In this document: in pieces, positions 51,241 through 59,517 of the stretch
Numbering within the stretch: position 1 is the stretch's first letter
Layout of the letters: the number at the start of each line of letters is the position of its first letter
NCBI RefSeq assembly: GCF_039524015.1
Contig: NZ_BAAAGF010000003.1
Coordinates: forward strand, 434,001 to 498,000
Source: Gaetbulibacter_B jejuensis
Lineage (GTDB): Bacteria; Bacteroidota; Bacteroidia; Flavobacteriales; Flavobacteriaceae
Length of the DNA stretch: 64,000 nucleotides
Reading direction: 5' to 3'
Program-made: the position numbers and the translations under genes
The notes under the pieces: model-generated
The model's input: only the letters and a program-made list of their open reading frames with translations
What the model was told of the DNA's origin: nothing
Database searches by the model: none

Positions 51241-52668
51241 ATGAATGTAACTGCGCAATCGGTTTGGAATAATTGCCTTTCTTTTATAAAAGATAACATA
51301 CAGCCCCAAGCATACAAAACTTGGTTTGAACCAATTGTAGCAGTTAAACTTACAGACAATGCTTTAAGCATTCAAGTACCTAGTAAATTCTTCTACGAGT
51401 GGCTTGAAGAGCACTATGTAAAAATCCTTAAAGTTGCGCTTACAAAAGAACTTGGTGAAACTGCTAAATTGGTATATGTTATTAAAATGGAAAACACCTA
51501 TGGTAACAAACAACCATTTACTGAAAAAATACCAAGTTCTAACAGGACAGCTGTTAAGTCGCAAGATGTTGATATTCCTTTAAACAATAAAAATCCTGAG
51601 CTTAAAAACCCATTTGTAATTCCTGGAATTAGAAATGTAAAAATTGAGTCTCAATTAAATCCTAACTACAACTTTGAAAATTTCCTTGAAGGAGATTCAA
51701 ATAGGTTAGCAAGAAATGCAGGTTTAGCAGTTGCTAACAAACCTGGAGGAACATCGTTTAACCCATTACTTATTTTTGGTGGTGTTGGATTAGGAAAAAC
51801 CCACTTAGCTCATGCTATTGGTATTGATATTAAAGACAAGTATCCTGAAAAGACGGTACTTTATATATCTGCTGAAAAATTTACACAACAATATATTGAC
51901 TCAGTAAAAAAGAATAACAGAAATGACTTTATTCATTTTTATCAAATTATTGATGTCTTAATTATTGATGATGTTCAGTTTTTCTCAGGCAAATCTGGAA
52001 CTCAAGATGTATTCTTCCATATCTTCAACCATTTACACCAAAATGGTAAGCAAGTCATTTTAACAAGTGATAAAGCTCCTGTTGATATGCAAGATATTGA
52101 GCAACGCTTATTGTCTCGTTTTAAATGGGGACTTTCTGCAGAACTACAGAGTCCTGATTTTGAAACAAGAGTATCTATTCTTAAAAACAAACTCTACAGA
52201 GATGGTGTTGAAATGCCTGAAGAAATTATAGAGTATGTTGCTAAAAACATTAAAACTAACGTTAGAGAATTAGAAGGCGCTATAATCTCTTTAATAGCAC
52301 AATCTTCATTCAATAAAAAGGAAATTACAATAAACTTAGCTAAGGATATTGTTGAAAAATTTGTTAAGAACACCAAGAGAGAAGTTTCAATTGACTATAT
52401 CCAAAAGGTAGTTTCTGACTACTTCCAAATGGACGTTAGCACATTACAGTCTAAAACCCGAAAGCGTCACATTGTACAAGCTAGACAATTAGCCATGTTT
52501 TTTGCTAAAAAATTCACTAAAGCTTCTTTAGCGAGTATTGGCTCTCAAATTGGAAAACGTGACCACGCAACAGTATTACATGCTTGTAAAACTGTAGACA
52601 ATTTATCTTCTACTGACAAACAGTTTAGAAAATACGTAGAAGATCTTTCTAAAAAATTATCGCTCTAA
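51241..52668 (+). CDS. dnaA: Chromosomal replication initiator protein DnaA
   Basis: DnaA opens the replication origin. The 475 residues contain domain I (about 1-85; AQSVWNNCLSFIKDNI and YKTWFEPI) and a short linker. The AAA+ domain has Walker A GGVGLGKT (180-187), Walker B LIIDDVQFF, and sensor 2 in TNVRELEGAI. Domain IV has the DNA-binding signature SIGSQIGKRDHATVLHACK. The gene is not followed by dnaN or gyrB. I find no cluster of TTATNCACA boxes nearby, so the origin is probably elsewhere. Confidence 0.98.
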   Translation: MNVTAQSVWNNCLSFIKDNIQPQAYKTWFEPIVAVKLTDNALSIQVPSKFFYEWLEEHYVKILKVALTKELGETAKLVYVIKMENTYGNKQPFTEKIPSSNRTAVKSQDVDIPLNNKNPELKNPFVIPGIRNVKIESQLNPNYNFENFLEGDSNRLARNAGLAVANKPGGTSFNPLLIFGGVGLGKTHLAHAIGIDIKDKYPEKTVLYISAEKFTQQYIDSVKKNNRNDFIHFYQIIDVLIIDDVQFFSGKSGTQDVFFHIFNHLHQNGKQVILTSDKAPVDMQDIEQRLLSRFKWGLSAELQSPDFETRVSILKNKLYRDGVEMPEEIIEYVAKNIKTNVRELEGAIISLIAQSSFNKKEITINLAKDIVEKFVKNTKREVSIDYIQKVVSDYFQMDVSTLQSKTRKRHIVQARQLAMFFAKKFTKASLASIGSQIGKRDHATVLHACKTVDNLSSTDKQFRKYVEDLSKKLSL

Positions 52669-52677
52669 AATTAAGTT

Positions 52678-53136
52678 ATGGTAAGTATTCTAATGGTTTG
52701 CTTAGGTAATATTTGCCGCTCACCATTGGCTCATGGTATTTTAGAATCTAAGCTACCTTCTGACAAGTTTTATGTAGATTCAGCTGGTACAGCAAACTAT
52801 CATGTTGGAGACAGCCCAGACCATAGGTCAATTGCTGTAGCAAAAGCTAACGGAATTAACATTTCGCACCAACGCGGAAGACAGTTTAAAGTTTCTGACT
52901 TTGATACTTTTGACCATATTTTTGTGATGGATCAATCTAATTTTGAAAACGTAATTAAACTCGCTAGGAACACTCATGATAGTTCTAAAGTAAAGCTTAT
53001 TTTAGAAGTAGACCCTCACATCAAAGACAAAAATGTTCCTGATCCTTACTATGGAACAATTAAAGATTTTGAGCATGTATACTCTCTTCTTGACAATTCA
53101 TGCAACATTATTTCTAAAAACCTGATTAACAATTAA
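52678..53136 (+). CDS. Low-molecular-weight protein-tyrosine phosphatase
   Basis: A 152-residue phosphatase with the P-loop VCLGNICRSP (nucleophile C8, arginine R14) right at the N-terminus and the acid aspartate in VPDPYYG near residue 122. In bacteria such enzymes often reverse tyrosine phosphorylation linked to polysaccharide export, but no kinase is adjacent, so the target is unknown. It starts nine bases after dnaA and is probably read from the same transcript. Confidence 0.95.
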   Translation: MVSILMVCLGNICRSPLAHGILESKLPSDKFYVDSAGTANYHVGDSPDHRSIAVAKANGINISHQRGRQFKVSDFDTFDHIFVMDQSNFENVIKLARNTHDSSKVKLILEVDPHIKDKNVPDPYYGTIKDFEHVYSLLDNSCNIISKNLINN

Positions 53137-53197
53137 ATTCATTGATATTGTTAGATTTTTTGTATTTTGTTGCAACAAACTCCCTTAAATTAATACT

Positions 53198-54601
53198 ATG
53201 AAAAAGTTAACCTCTCTAGTTATACTCTTTAGTTTTTCTATTGGGTTTGCTCAAGATATTGAGATTGAAACTTTTGCTACAGGACTTTCAAACCCTGTAA
53301 ACATCAAGCATTCAGGTGATAATAGACTTTTTGTTGCAGAACGATCTGGTTATATCCAAATCATAAACCAAGAAGGCACAATTAACCCAACTCCTTTTTT
53401 AGATATTGACGTAAACGTTACTGATAATGGTGGTGAACAAGGACTTTTAGGATTAGCTTTTCACCCAAATTATGCTTCGAACGGTTATTTTTATGTTAAT
53501 TATATAAACAACGCAGGTGATACTGTAATCTCAAGATTCACAAGAAGCGATAGCAATACAGCAGACTCAAGTTCTGAGCTCATATTAATGACTATTTCTC
53601 AACCTTATATCAATCATAATGGTGGTGACATGGCGTTTGGAAATGATGGCTATTTATACATAGCTACAGGAGATGGAGGTTCAGGTGGTGATCCAGGAAA
53701 TAGAGCTCAAGACCTCAGTACTTTATTAGGTAAAATGCTTCGAATAGATGTAGACAATACTAGTGGAGGAAACAACTATGCTATTCCTGCTACAAATCCT
53801 TTTGTTGGTGACGCAACTGCTCTTGACGAAATTTGGTCTTATGGACTGCGAAATCCTTGGAAGTTTTCTTTTGACAGTCTAACCAATGACATTTGGATTG
53901 CTGATGTTGGACAAAATGAGTACGAAGAAATAAATATGGCTACTCCTTCTGCATCTGCTTTAGGTGTTAATTATGGATGGCGTTGTTATGAAGGAAATTC
54001 TACCTATAACACAGCCGACTGTCCTCCTATGGCTGAAATGACTTTTCCGGTTGCTGAATATGGTCATACCTCATCTGGAGCCTTTAAATGCTCAATAACT
54101 GGTGGTTATATTTATAGAGGTTCAACTCAACCTAATTTATATGGTGTTTACTTTTTTGCTGATTACTGCAGTAATGAAATAGGAATTTTAAGTAACAACG
54201 AAGGCACTTGGAGTTATACCTTTACTGAACAATATTCAGGAAATGGATGGAGTTGTTTTGGTGAAGATGTTAATGGAGAATTATATGTTGCTGGCTTGTC
54301 TTCTGGAACGATCTATAAAATCATTGATGCTAATTTAAGTGTTGATGAGCATCAATTATCTGACATTAAATTATATCCTAATCCTGCAAACGAAAGTTTC
54401 ACTATAGACCTATTACAATTTTATTCATCATTAAATTCTGTTCATTTATTTAACATGCAAGGTAAGCTTGTAAAGTCTGTTAATGAATTTGACAATCAGT
54501 TAACTACTATTTCTACAAAAGAATTATCAAACGGACTTTATCTAGTACAACTAGTTAATAATAATGGACAAACACAATTTAAAAAGCTCATTGTTAATTA
54601 A
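53198..54601 (+). CDS. Secreted PQQ-type sugar dehydrogenase with T9SS sorting domain
   Basis: A 467-residue secreted protein: Sec signal peptide (to GFAQ), then a six-bladed propeller of the glucose/sorbosone dehydrogenase family. Recognisable are GLSNPVNIK, EQGLLGLAFHPNY, NHNGGDMAFG, ATGDGGSGGDPGNRAQ, and WSYGLRNPWKFSF near residue 225. A T9SS type A C-terminal domain (about 390-467; LYPNPANESF and GLYLVQLV) follows. It is expected to act outside the cell as an aldose dehydrogenase if PQQ is available; no PQQ synthesis genes are here. The next gene starts two bases later. Confidence 0.9.
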   Translation: MKKLTSLVILFSFSIGFAQDIEIETFATGLSNPVNIKHSGDNRLFVAERSGYIQIINQEGTINPTPFLDIDVNVTDNGGEQGLLGLAFHPNYASNGYFYVNYINNAGDTVISRFTRSDSNTADSSSELILMTISQPYINHNGGDMAFGNDGYLYIATGDGGSGGDPGNRAQDLSTLLGKMLRIDVDNTSGGNNYAIPATNPFVGDATALDEIWSYGLRNPWKFSFDSLTNDIWIADVGQNEYEEINMATPSASALGVNYGWRCYEGNSTYNTADCPPMAEMTFPVAEYGHTSSGAFKCSITGGYIYRGSTQPNLYGVYFFADYCSNEIGILSNNEGTWSYTFTEQYSGNGWSCFGEDVNGELYVAGLSSGTIYKIIDANLSVDEHQLSDIKLYPNPANESFTIDLLQFYSSLNSVHLFNMQGKLVKSVNEFDNQLTTISTKELSNGLYLVQLVNNNGQTQFKKLIVN

Positions 54602-54603
54602 GA

Positions 54604-55320
54604 ATGAACAATACTTACGGTAAATTATACCTTATACCTACACGTTTAGGAGATAATCCTCCACTTGAAGTTTTACCAATTTCAGTAAAGAAGATTATTG
54701 AAATGGTTGACGATTATATTGTTGAAAATCAAAAAACAGCTAGACATTTTATAAAACGAGTAAGCCCAAGAAAATCGCAGCCTTCGTTAAATATTAATGT
54801 ATTAAATAAATACACTGAAGATTTTGAGATTTCAAACTTTTTAGATGCTTGTAAAGCAGGAAAACCCATGGGTTTGCTTTCTGAAGCTGGTTGTCCAGGA
54901 ATTGCCGATCCTGGTGCTGAAATTGTGAAGCTTGCACACCAAAACAACATACAAGTTGTACCTTTGGTTGGACCTTCTTCTATTATTTTGGCATTAATGA
55001 GTTCTGGAATGAACGGACAAAATTTTGCTTTTAATGGCTACCTACCAATAGACAAAGCTGAAAGAAAGTCTGCTTTAAAACGACTTGAGAAGTTATCTTT
55101 TGAACAAAATCAAACACAACTCTTTATTGAAACTCCTTACAGAAACAATAAAATGCTAGAAGATATTTGCAGTTTGTTACACCAAAATACAAGAATATGT
55201 ATTGCTTGTGATATTACATTACCTACTGAGTATATAAAAACGCAAACCGTGAATGAGTGGAAAAAAACAAAGATTGACTTACATAAACGTCCGTCAATCT
55301 TTGCTATTCATAAAGATTAA
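54604..55320 (+). CDS. SAM-dependent methyltransferase of the RsmI/tetrapyrrole methylase fold
   Basis: A 238-residue methyltransferase related to RsmI, which methylates C1402 of 16S rRNA. The features are GKLYLIPTRLGD at the start, SEAGCPGIADPGAEIVKLA (the family's cofactor-binding segment), VPLVGPSSIILALMSSG, and FIETPYRNNKML. It is shorter and more divergent than RsmI proper, and in Flavobacteriia a second RsmI usually exists elsewhere, so the substrate is uncertain. The start is two bases behind the sugar dehydrogenase gene. Confidence 0.85.
   Translation: MNNTYGKLYLIPTRLGDNPPLEVLPISVKKIIEMVDDYIVENQKTARHFIKRVSPRKSQPSLNINVLNKYTEDFEISNFLDACKAGKPMGLLSEAGCPGIADPGAEIVKLAHQNNIQVVPLVGPSSIILALMSSGMNGQNFAFNGYLPIDKAERKSALKRLEKLSFEQNQTQLFIETPYRNNKMLEDICSLLHQNTRICIACDITLPTEYIKTQTVNEWKKTKIDLHKRPSIFAIHKD
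55261..55303 (-). terminator. Minus-strand terminator embedded in the RsmI-like coding region
   Basis: A perfect 11-bp inverted repeat CAAAGATTGAC/GTCAATCTTTG (55268-55278 with 55293-55303, 14-base loop) is followed on the minus strand by a run of seven T (55267-55261). It lies 24 bases beyond the stop of the convergent minus-strand gene. Confidence 0.6.
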
Positions 55321-55326
55321 TCTTTA

Positions 55327-55998
55327 TTAAAGTACTGCTTTTGCTTTCTTGTTGGGTACAATATGCGATGTATCATAACCAGAAAACTTCTTTAGGTAAT
55401 GTCTAATTGAAGTTCCGTAAGCATCCTTAAAGTTGTTTGAACCATAACTTCTTAAATACTTTTTTACGCTTCCTGGACCTGCTAAATGCGCTGCAGCCAA
55501 AATACCAGATTCAGTAACATTAACACCTCCTATTGTTTTTCCAACAAAGCGGTTAATGTCTTTACGTAATATCCATTTATTACGTTCAGCATTTGCTAAG
55601 AAAGCTTTTTCTTGTAATTCAGGATTGTATAAAAACTGATTAGGGTTATAAATACCTATCAATTTTAATGTTTCAGCACCAAATTGGTACTTTCCTAAAT
55701 AACCAAGTGTGTTAACTCTAAAATAATTGCTACCAGATTCTTTGAATCCAAGAGCTTCTTTAAAACCTACGTAAGATTTCCCTAAGTAAGGAAATTGAAT
55801 GTCATTTGAAATAGGTGATACTGCACCTTTAGAATCTTTTGCTAATAAAGCAATGTCCTTAGATACTGTAAAATCTATTTCCAAACCCTCAGTAGAATAA
55901 TTTGTTAAATCTACTTTAGTGTTTGAATACAACGCTAAAAAAATTAAAGCGCCAATTGCAAGAGGGATAACAAAAAAATTAGTTTTCTTTTTTATCAT
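55327..55998 (-). CDS. Membrane-anchored lysozyme-like protein
   Basis: A 223-residue protein with one N-terminal membrane segment (about residues 10-25) and a periplasmic domain that resembles lysozyme/transglycosylase-like proteins annotated in Flavobacteriia as peptidoglycan-binding. The key stretch is RVNTLGYLGKYQFGAETLKLIG, in two parts around residue 105: a YQFG motif and helices. Later comes VTESGILAAAHLAGPGSVKKYL. A catalytic glutamate is not certain, so enzyme activity is unproven. It is the last gene of a minus-strand group with mltG and dapF, but a 106-base gap and its own promoter-like box precede it. Confidence 0.72.
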   Translation of the reverse strand: MIKKKTNFFVIPLAIGALIFLALYSNTKVDLTNYSTEGLEIDFTVSKDIALLAKDSKGAVSPISNDIQFPYLGKSYVGFKEALGFKESGSNYFRVNTLGYLGKYQFGAETLKLIGIYNPNQFLYNPELQEKAFLANAERNKWILRKDINRFVGKTIGGVNVTESGILAAAHLAGPGSVKKYLRSYGSNNFKDAYGTSIRHYLKKFSGYDTSHIVPNKKAKAVL

Positions 55999-56055
55999 AA
56001 TAGCTAATTTATTAAGTCCTTAATTCCCCAAAAATGGACCTAAAATTTCAGCGTG

Positions 56056-56063
56056 CAAAGATA
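56056..56063 (-). promoter_or_regulatory. Possible -7 element for the lysozyme-like gene
   Basis: On the minus strand TATCTTTG fits TAnnTTTG, 57 bases before the ATG at 55998. No -33 TTG is seen. Confidence 0.3.
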
Positions 56064-56104
56064 TAACTTTTTTTTAAAACCTGAAAATTAATCGTTTAAC
56101 CGCT

Positions 56105-57010
56105 CTAAAAATAGATTCCATGGAGCTTTATGCCATTTTTATCGGTAAACTCCAATGCTGGAAATGGTACCTTAATAACATTAAAAACGTCAAATATCGT
56201 TCGTAAAAAACGAGAGTTCGTTTTAATTCTTGACAAATCTACATCTAAACTTAAATAGAATTGACGAATTCTATTTTGACTTATCATTGAGTTATTAACA
56301 GTCTCATTTTCACCAGATAACATACCATCTCCTCCATAACCAATAGCTACATTAAGCCATTTAGGAAAATTACTATCCTTGAAAAACGAGTGTACATTAG
56401 CACTGAGCCAATAGGTTTGACCATTGTAGTCTTTTAAAAACTCTTCAAAAAAGCCATCTCCAAGTTTATCAGGACGTTGAGCAGCATATTTAGTTTGGTG
56501 GAAAGAATATTTTAAAACAATACGCTGTTCTTGCCAAAGTAATTCTTGACCAACATACAAGCCTGTTCCTGCTGCATTAGCTATCATGTCTCCCCAAGAA
56601 AAACCCCATTCTTCAGAGAAACCATCCATAACTTCAACTGCTGTTAAAAAGGTAAAGCCTAAAGTAGAACCATAAATAAGCTGGTCTTTTTTACGTACAC
56701 CACTCCAATTTAAAACATTAGCACCTACTCTTCCTAATTGATAAGATGTAAACACATGACCAAGTTTATCCATTTGCAACCACTCATTGTTATCATTTAA
56801 TGTATGGAATTTTGAACGAGGATAATCGGCATACCAAAGTCTATCTAAACCAATAAGCGTTAGTCCTGCTAAAGAAGACTCAGCTATTACAACTGCATTA
56901 CGTCTTGAAGGATTTAAACTATCACTAGGCTTTAAAAACGATTCAAATGTAGATTGCGAAAAAGATACTGATACAAATAGAAAGGCTATATAACAGATTT
57001 TTTTTCGCAT
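56105..57010 (-). CDS. DUF2279 family exported protein
   Basis: A 301-residue protein with a Sec signal peptide (to SFSQ) and the DUF2279/YfiM-like core: DKLGHVFTSYQLGR near residue 82, VEVMDGFSEEWGFSWGDMIAN near residue 127 (two neighbouring family blocks), and GTGLYVGQ. Such proteins are thought to sit at the outer membrane; the function is unknown. The histidine and acidic residues of these blocks are conserved in the family. It follows mltG by five bases, so it is probably in the same operon. Confidence 0.85.
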   Translation of the reverse strand: MRKKICYIAFLFVSVSFSQSTFESFLKPSDSLNPSRRNAVVIAESSLAGLTLIGLDRLWYADYPRSKFHTLNDNNEWLQMDKLGHVFTSYQLGRVGANVLNWSGVRKKDQLIYGSTLGFTFLTAVEVMDGFSEEWGFSWGDMIANAAGTGLYVGQELLWQEQRIVLKYSFHQTKYAAQRPDKLGDGFFEEFLKDYNGQTYWLSANVHSFFKDSNFPKWLNVAIGYGGDGMLSGENETVNNSMISQNRIRQFYLSLDVDLSRIKTNSRFLRTIFDVFNVIKVPFPALEFTDKNGIKLHGIYF

Positions 57011-57015
57011 TAAAA

Positions 57016-58059
57016 TTACCTATTTATTCCTTGAGCAGATAAATAACGCTGATACTCTCTAGCATTTACATTGTGCTGACTTAAGGTTTTAGCAAATTTA
57101 TGAAACCCTAAGCGTTTAGCATCAGCAGCAAAATAAAGGTAATTGTGTTTTTCATAATTCAACACAGCATCAATTGCCGAAATATCTGGCATTGCGATAA
57201 GCCCTGGAGGTAATCCAGCATTCATGTATGTATTATAAGGTGACTCTATTTCTTTGTGAATATTCAATACACGTTTTATTACTGTATTTTTATATTGAGG
57301 CAATTGGTAAGCTGCAAATTTTAATGTTGGGTCTGCTTGCAAAGGCATTCCTATTCGCAACCTATTCATATACACACCTGCAATACGAGGTTGCTCGCTA
57401 GCTTGCTTTGACTCTTCATATACAATAGACGCTAAAGCCATAACCTTATCTCTAGACATGTTTAATGCTTTAGCTTTCGCATTTCTACTGTCGTTCCAAA
57501 ATCGGTTATATTCTTTTAGCATTCTATCTCTAAATTCTTCAGCTGAAGTATTCCAGAAAAACTCATAGCTATTTGGAATATACATCCCTAAGGCTGTTTG
57601 TTTTGAAAAACCGCTTTTTTCATAAAATGCTTCAGAAGTCATAGTTTCAATTAAAGACAAACTATCTGCTTCTATTTGGTTTGCAATTCTAGCTGCAAGT
57701 TTTTCTAATGTTTCCTGATTATTAAAAGATACTTTAATTGGGATATTATTACTTCTAATGGAATTGATAATATCGTTATTACTCATTCCTTTTTTAATTT
57801 CATACCTACCAGCTTTTATATTAGCTGTGTATTTTTTTTGCTTTGCTAACGCATCAAAAGCATCAATATCCAATAACAATGGTTCCAATTGTGCTCTTAC
57901 TTCGTTATAGTCGGCTCCTGTAGGAATAAACACATAGGCATTTTCATTATTAAAACTTGTATTAGGCTTAAACATTGCACTATACACAAAATACGCGAAG
58001 TAAGCAGCTACTGCTAGACCTATAAGAGCAATTGCCCAAAGAATTTTCTTTATATACAT
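57016..58059 (-). CDS. mltG: Endolytic peptidoglycan transglycosylase MltG
   Basis: MltG (YceG) cuts newly made glycan strands in the inner membrane and so limits their length. The 347 residues begin with a single membrane helix (about 6-28), then a LysM-like domain (AGRYEIKKGMSNNDII). The catalytic domain has the glutamate in SIVYEESKQASEQPRIAGVY (near residue 217), the MNRLRIGMPLQADPTLKF block, and ESPYNTYMNAGLPPG. The gene starts immediately after the GNAT stop without a gap. Confidence 0.95.
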   Translation of the reverse strand: MYIKKILWAIALIGLAVAAYFAYFVYSAMFKPNTSFNNENAYVFIPTGADYNEVRAQLEPLLLDIDAFDALAKQKKYTANIKAGRYEIKKGMSNNDIINSIRSNNIPIKVSFNNQETLEKLAARIANQIEADSLSLIETMTSEAFYEKSGFSKQTALGMYIPNSYEFFWNTSAEEFRDRMLKEYNRFWNDSRNAKAKALNMSRDKVMALASIVYEESKQASEQPRIAGVYMNRLRIGMPLQADPTLKFAAYQLPQYKNTVIKRVLNIHKEIESPYNTYMNAGLPPGLIAMPDISAIDAVLNYEKHNYLYFAADAKRLGFHKFAKTLSQHNVNAREYQRYLSAQGINR

Positions 58060-58584
58060 TTAAATTGAAATACGTTGTAATAAATATTCGTTTTTATAAG
58101 AACCATTAGTATAGGTCCAATCTTTTTTTAGTCCTATTTTTTGAAACCCATGACTTTCAAACAAATTAATGCTTGCAGTATTTTCTTCTGAAATATTGCA
58201 ATATAATTGATGCACATCTAGATGTTTTACACAGTAATCTATAAGCAATCCTAAAGCTTCACTAGCAAACCCTTTTTGTCTATCCTCAGGATTTTTAATT
58301 AAAATACCAACACCAACTCTTTTATTTCTGAAATCAAAATCAAAAAGATCAATGAGTCCTAAAGCGTCATCATTATAACTAGAAATGACTAGTCGTAATT
58401 GTTTGACTTCAAAAATATCTTTGTGCGCATTTTCTAAATACTGTTTTATTAAAAATTTGGAATATGGTGTAATGGTACTGCTTATTTCCCAAATGGATTC
58501 ATCATTTTCTACCTGATGGATAAACTCCAAATCCTCTAGCTCGAGCGCTCTTAAATAAATATGCTTTCCTTTTAGAGTTATCAT
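58060..58584 (-). CDS. GNAT family N-acetyltransferase (RimJ/RimL-like)
   Basis: A 174-residue acetyltransferase of the RimJ/RimL type. It has the opening LKGKHIYLRALELEDLEFI, motif A in RQKGFASEALGLLIDYC near residue 105, and NTASINLFESHGFQKIG near residue 140. The acceptor is unknown; ribosomal proteins and amino-sugar substrates are both known for this branch. It overlaps dapF by four bases and abuts mltG, tying it to the cell-wall operon. Confidence 0.9.
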   Translation of the reverse strand: MITLKGKHIYLRALELEDLEFIHQVENDESIWEISSTITPYSKFLIKQYLENAHKDIFEVKQLRLVISSYNDDALGLIDLFDFDFRNKRVGVGILIKNPEDRQKGFASEALGLLIDYCVKHLDVHQLYCNISEENTASINLFESHGFQKIGLKKDWTYTNGSYKNEYLLQRISI

Positions 58585-59357
58585 TCAAAAGTCCCTTTAT
58601 AAACCAAAGTGGCTGGTCCAATAAGCCATACATTTTTATACGTGCCATTTTCAACAGTAAAAGACACCTTAAGATCGCCTCCTTTTGTCTTTAATGTCAC
58701 TAGATTTTTTTCGGTTTCTCCAATATAATGCATCGCCAAAGCTACAGCAGTCACTCCTGTTCCGCAAGACAACGTTTCGTCTTCTACTCCACGTTCATAA
58801 GTTCTTACAGCAAAAGTATCTTCAGAAATTTTTTCAACAAAATTTACGTTACTTCCTGCTTCACCATATAAATTACCATATCTAATAGCTGAACCTTTTG
58901 TTTTGACATCAAAATGTTCTAAGTCATTAACCATTTCTATATGATGAGGCGAACCAGTATCTAAAAACACATAGTCTTGCTGTTTATTAACTTTTAAAAC
59001 ATCTTGCATTTGAAGACTCACAACACCTTGCTCAATAACAGCATGATGTAAACCATCAATAGCTATAAAAGTAGCTTTATCATTGATAACACCTAGTTGC
59101 TTTGCAAAAGCTGACAAACAACGACCACCATTACCACACATAGAACTTTCGTTACCATCGGCATTGTAATACACCATTTTAAAATCATAATCAGGATGAT
59201 TTTCAAGCAGTATCAGTCCGTCAGCACCTATGCCAAAACGTCTGTCACACAAAAAAGCAATGTGTTTGGTATTGTTTTTGTCGAAGTGTAATGAACGGTT
59301 ATCGATCATTACAAAATCGTTTCCTGTACCTTGATATTTATAGAAATTAAGTTTCAT
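58581..59357 (-). CDS. dapF: Diaminopimelate epimerase
   Basis: DapF converts LL- to meso-diaminopimelate for lysine and peptidoglycan. The 258 residues have both active-site cysteines in their motifs, MCGNGGRCLSAFA near residue 73 and LSCGTGVTAVALA near residue 198, plus the N-terminal KYQGTGNDFVMID. It leads a coupled run with the GNAT gene (4-base overlap) and mltG, so precursor supply and glycan processing share a transcript. A TATATTTG box lies eight bases before the start. Confidence 0.97.
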   Translation of the reverse strand: MKLNFYKYQGTGNDFVMIDNRSLHFDKNNTKHIAFLCDRRFGIGADGLILLENHPDYDFKMVYYNADGNESSMCGNGGRCLSAFAKQLGVINDKATFIAIDGLHHAVIEQGVVSLQMQDVLKVNKQQDYVFLDTGSPHHIEMVNDLEHFDVKTKGSAIRYGNLYGEAGSNVNFVEKISEDTFAVRTYERGVEDETLSCGTGVTAVALAMHYIGETEKNLVTLKTKGGDLKVSFTVENGTYKNVWLIGPATLVYKGTFE

Positions 59358-59365
59358 AAGCGGTA

Positions 59366-59373
59366 CAAATATA
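59366..59373 (-). promoter_or_regulatory. Possible -7 element for the dapF/mltG operon
   Basis: On the minus strand TATATTTG fits TAnnTTTG and ends eight bases before the dapF ATG, implying a very short leader. Confidence 0.35.
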
Positions 59374-59398
59374 GGAATAAAACATTGGTTTTTGCAGT

Positions 59399-59481
59399 GT
59401 TAAATACGCGTTAAATGCGACGTTAAAAATCGTTAAATTGAAACTGTTAATTCAATAAATAGTTAATTTTAATCGTTAAAT
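59399..59481 (+). promoter_or_regulatory. Array of seven GTTAAW motifs upstream of the Do protease
   Basis: GTTAAA or GTTAAT begins at 59399, 59410, 59422, 59432, 59446, 59462 and 59475, all in the same orientation, spaced 10-16 bases. The first four have near helical-turn spacing and are mostly preceded by C. This looks like a multi-site operator, or it could be AT-rich coincidence. Confidence 0.4.
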
Positions 59482-59517
59482 AATTATCAAATCATAACTC
59501 AAAACCTAATAAAACAA

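Noticed and set aside
59399..59481. CRISPR array or replication iterons
   Set aside because: The repeat unit is only six or seven bases with irregular 10-16-base steps, so it cannot be a CRISPR array; no replication gene is adjacent.
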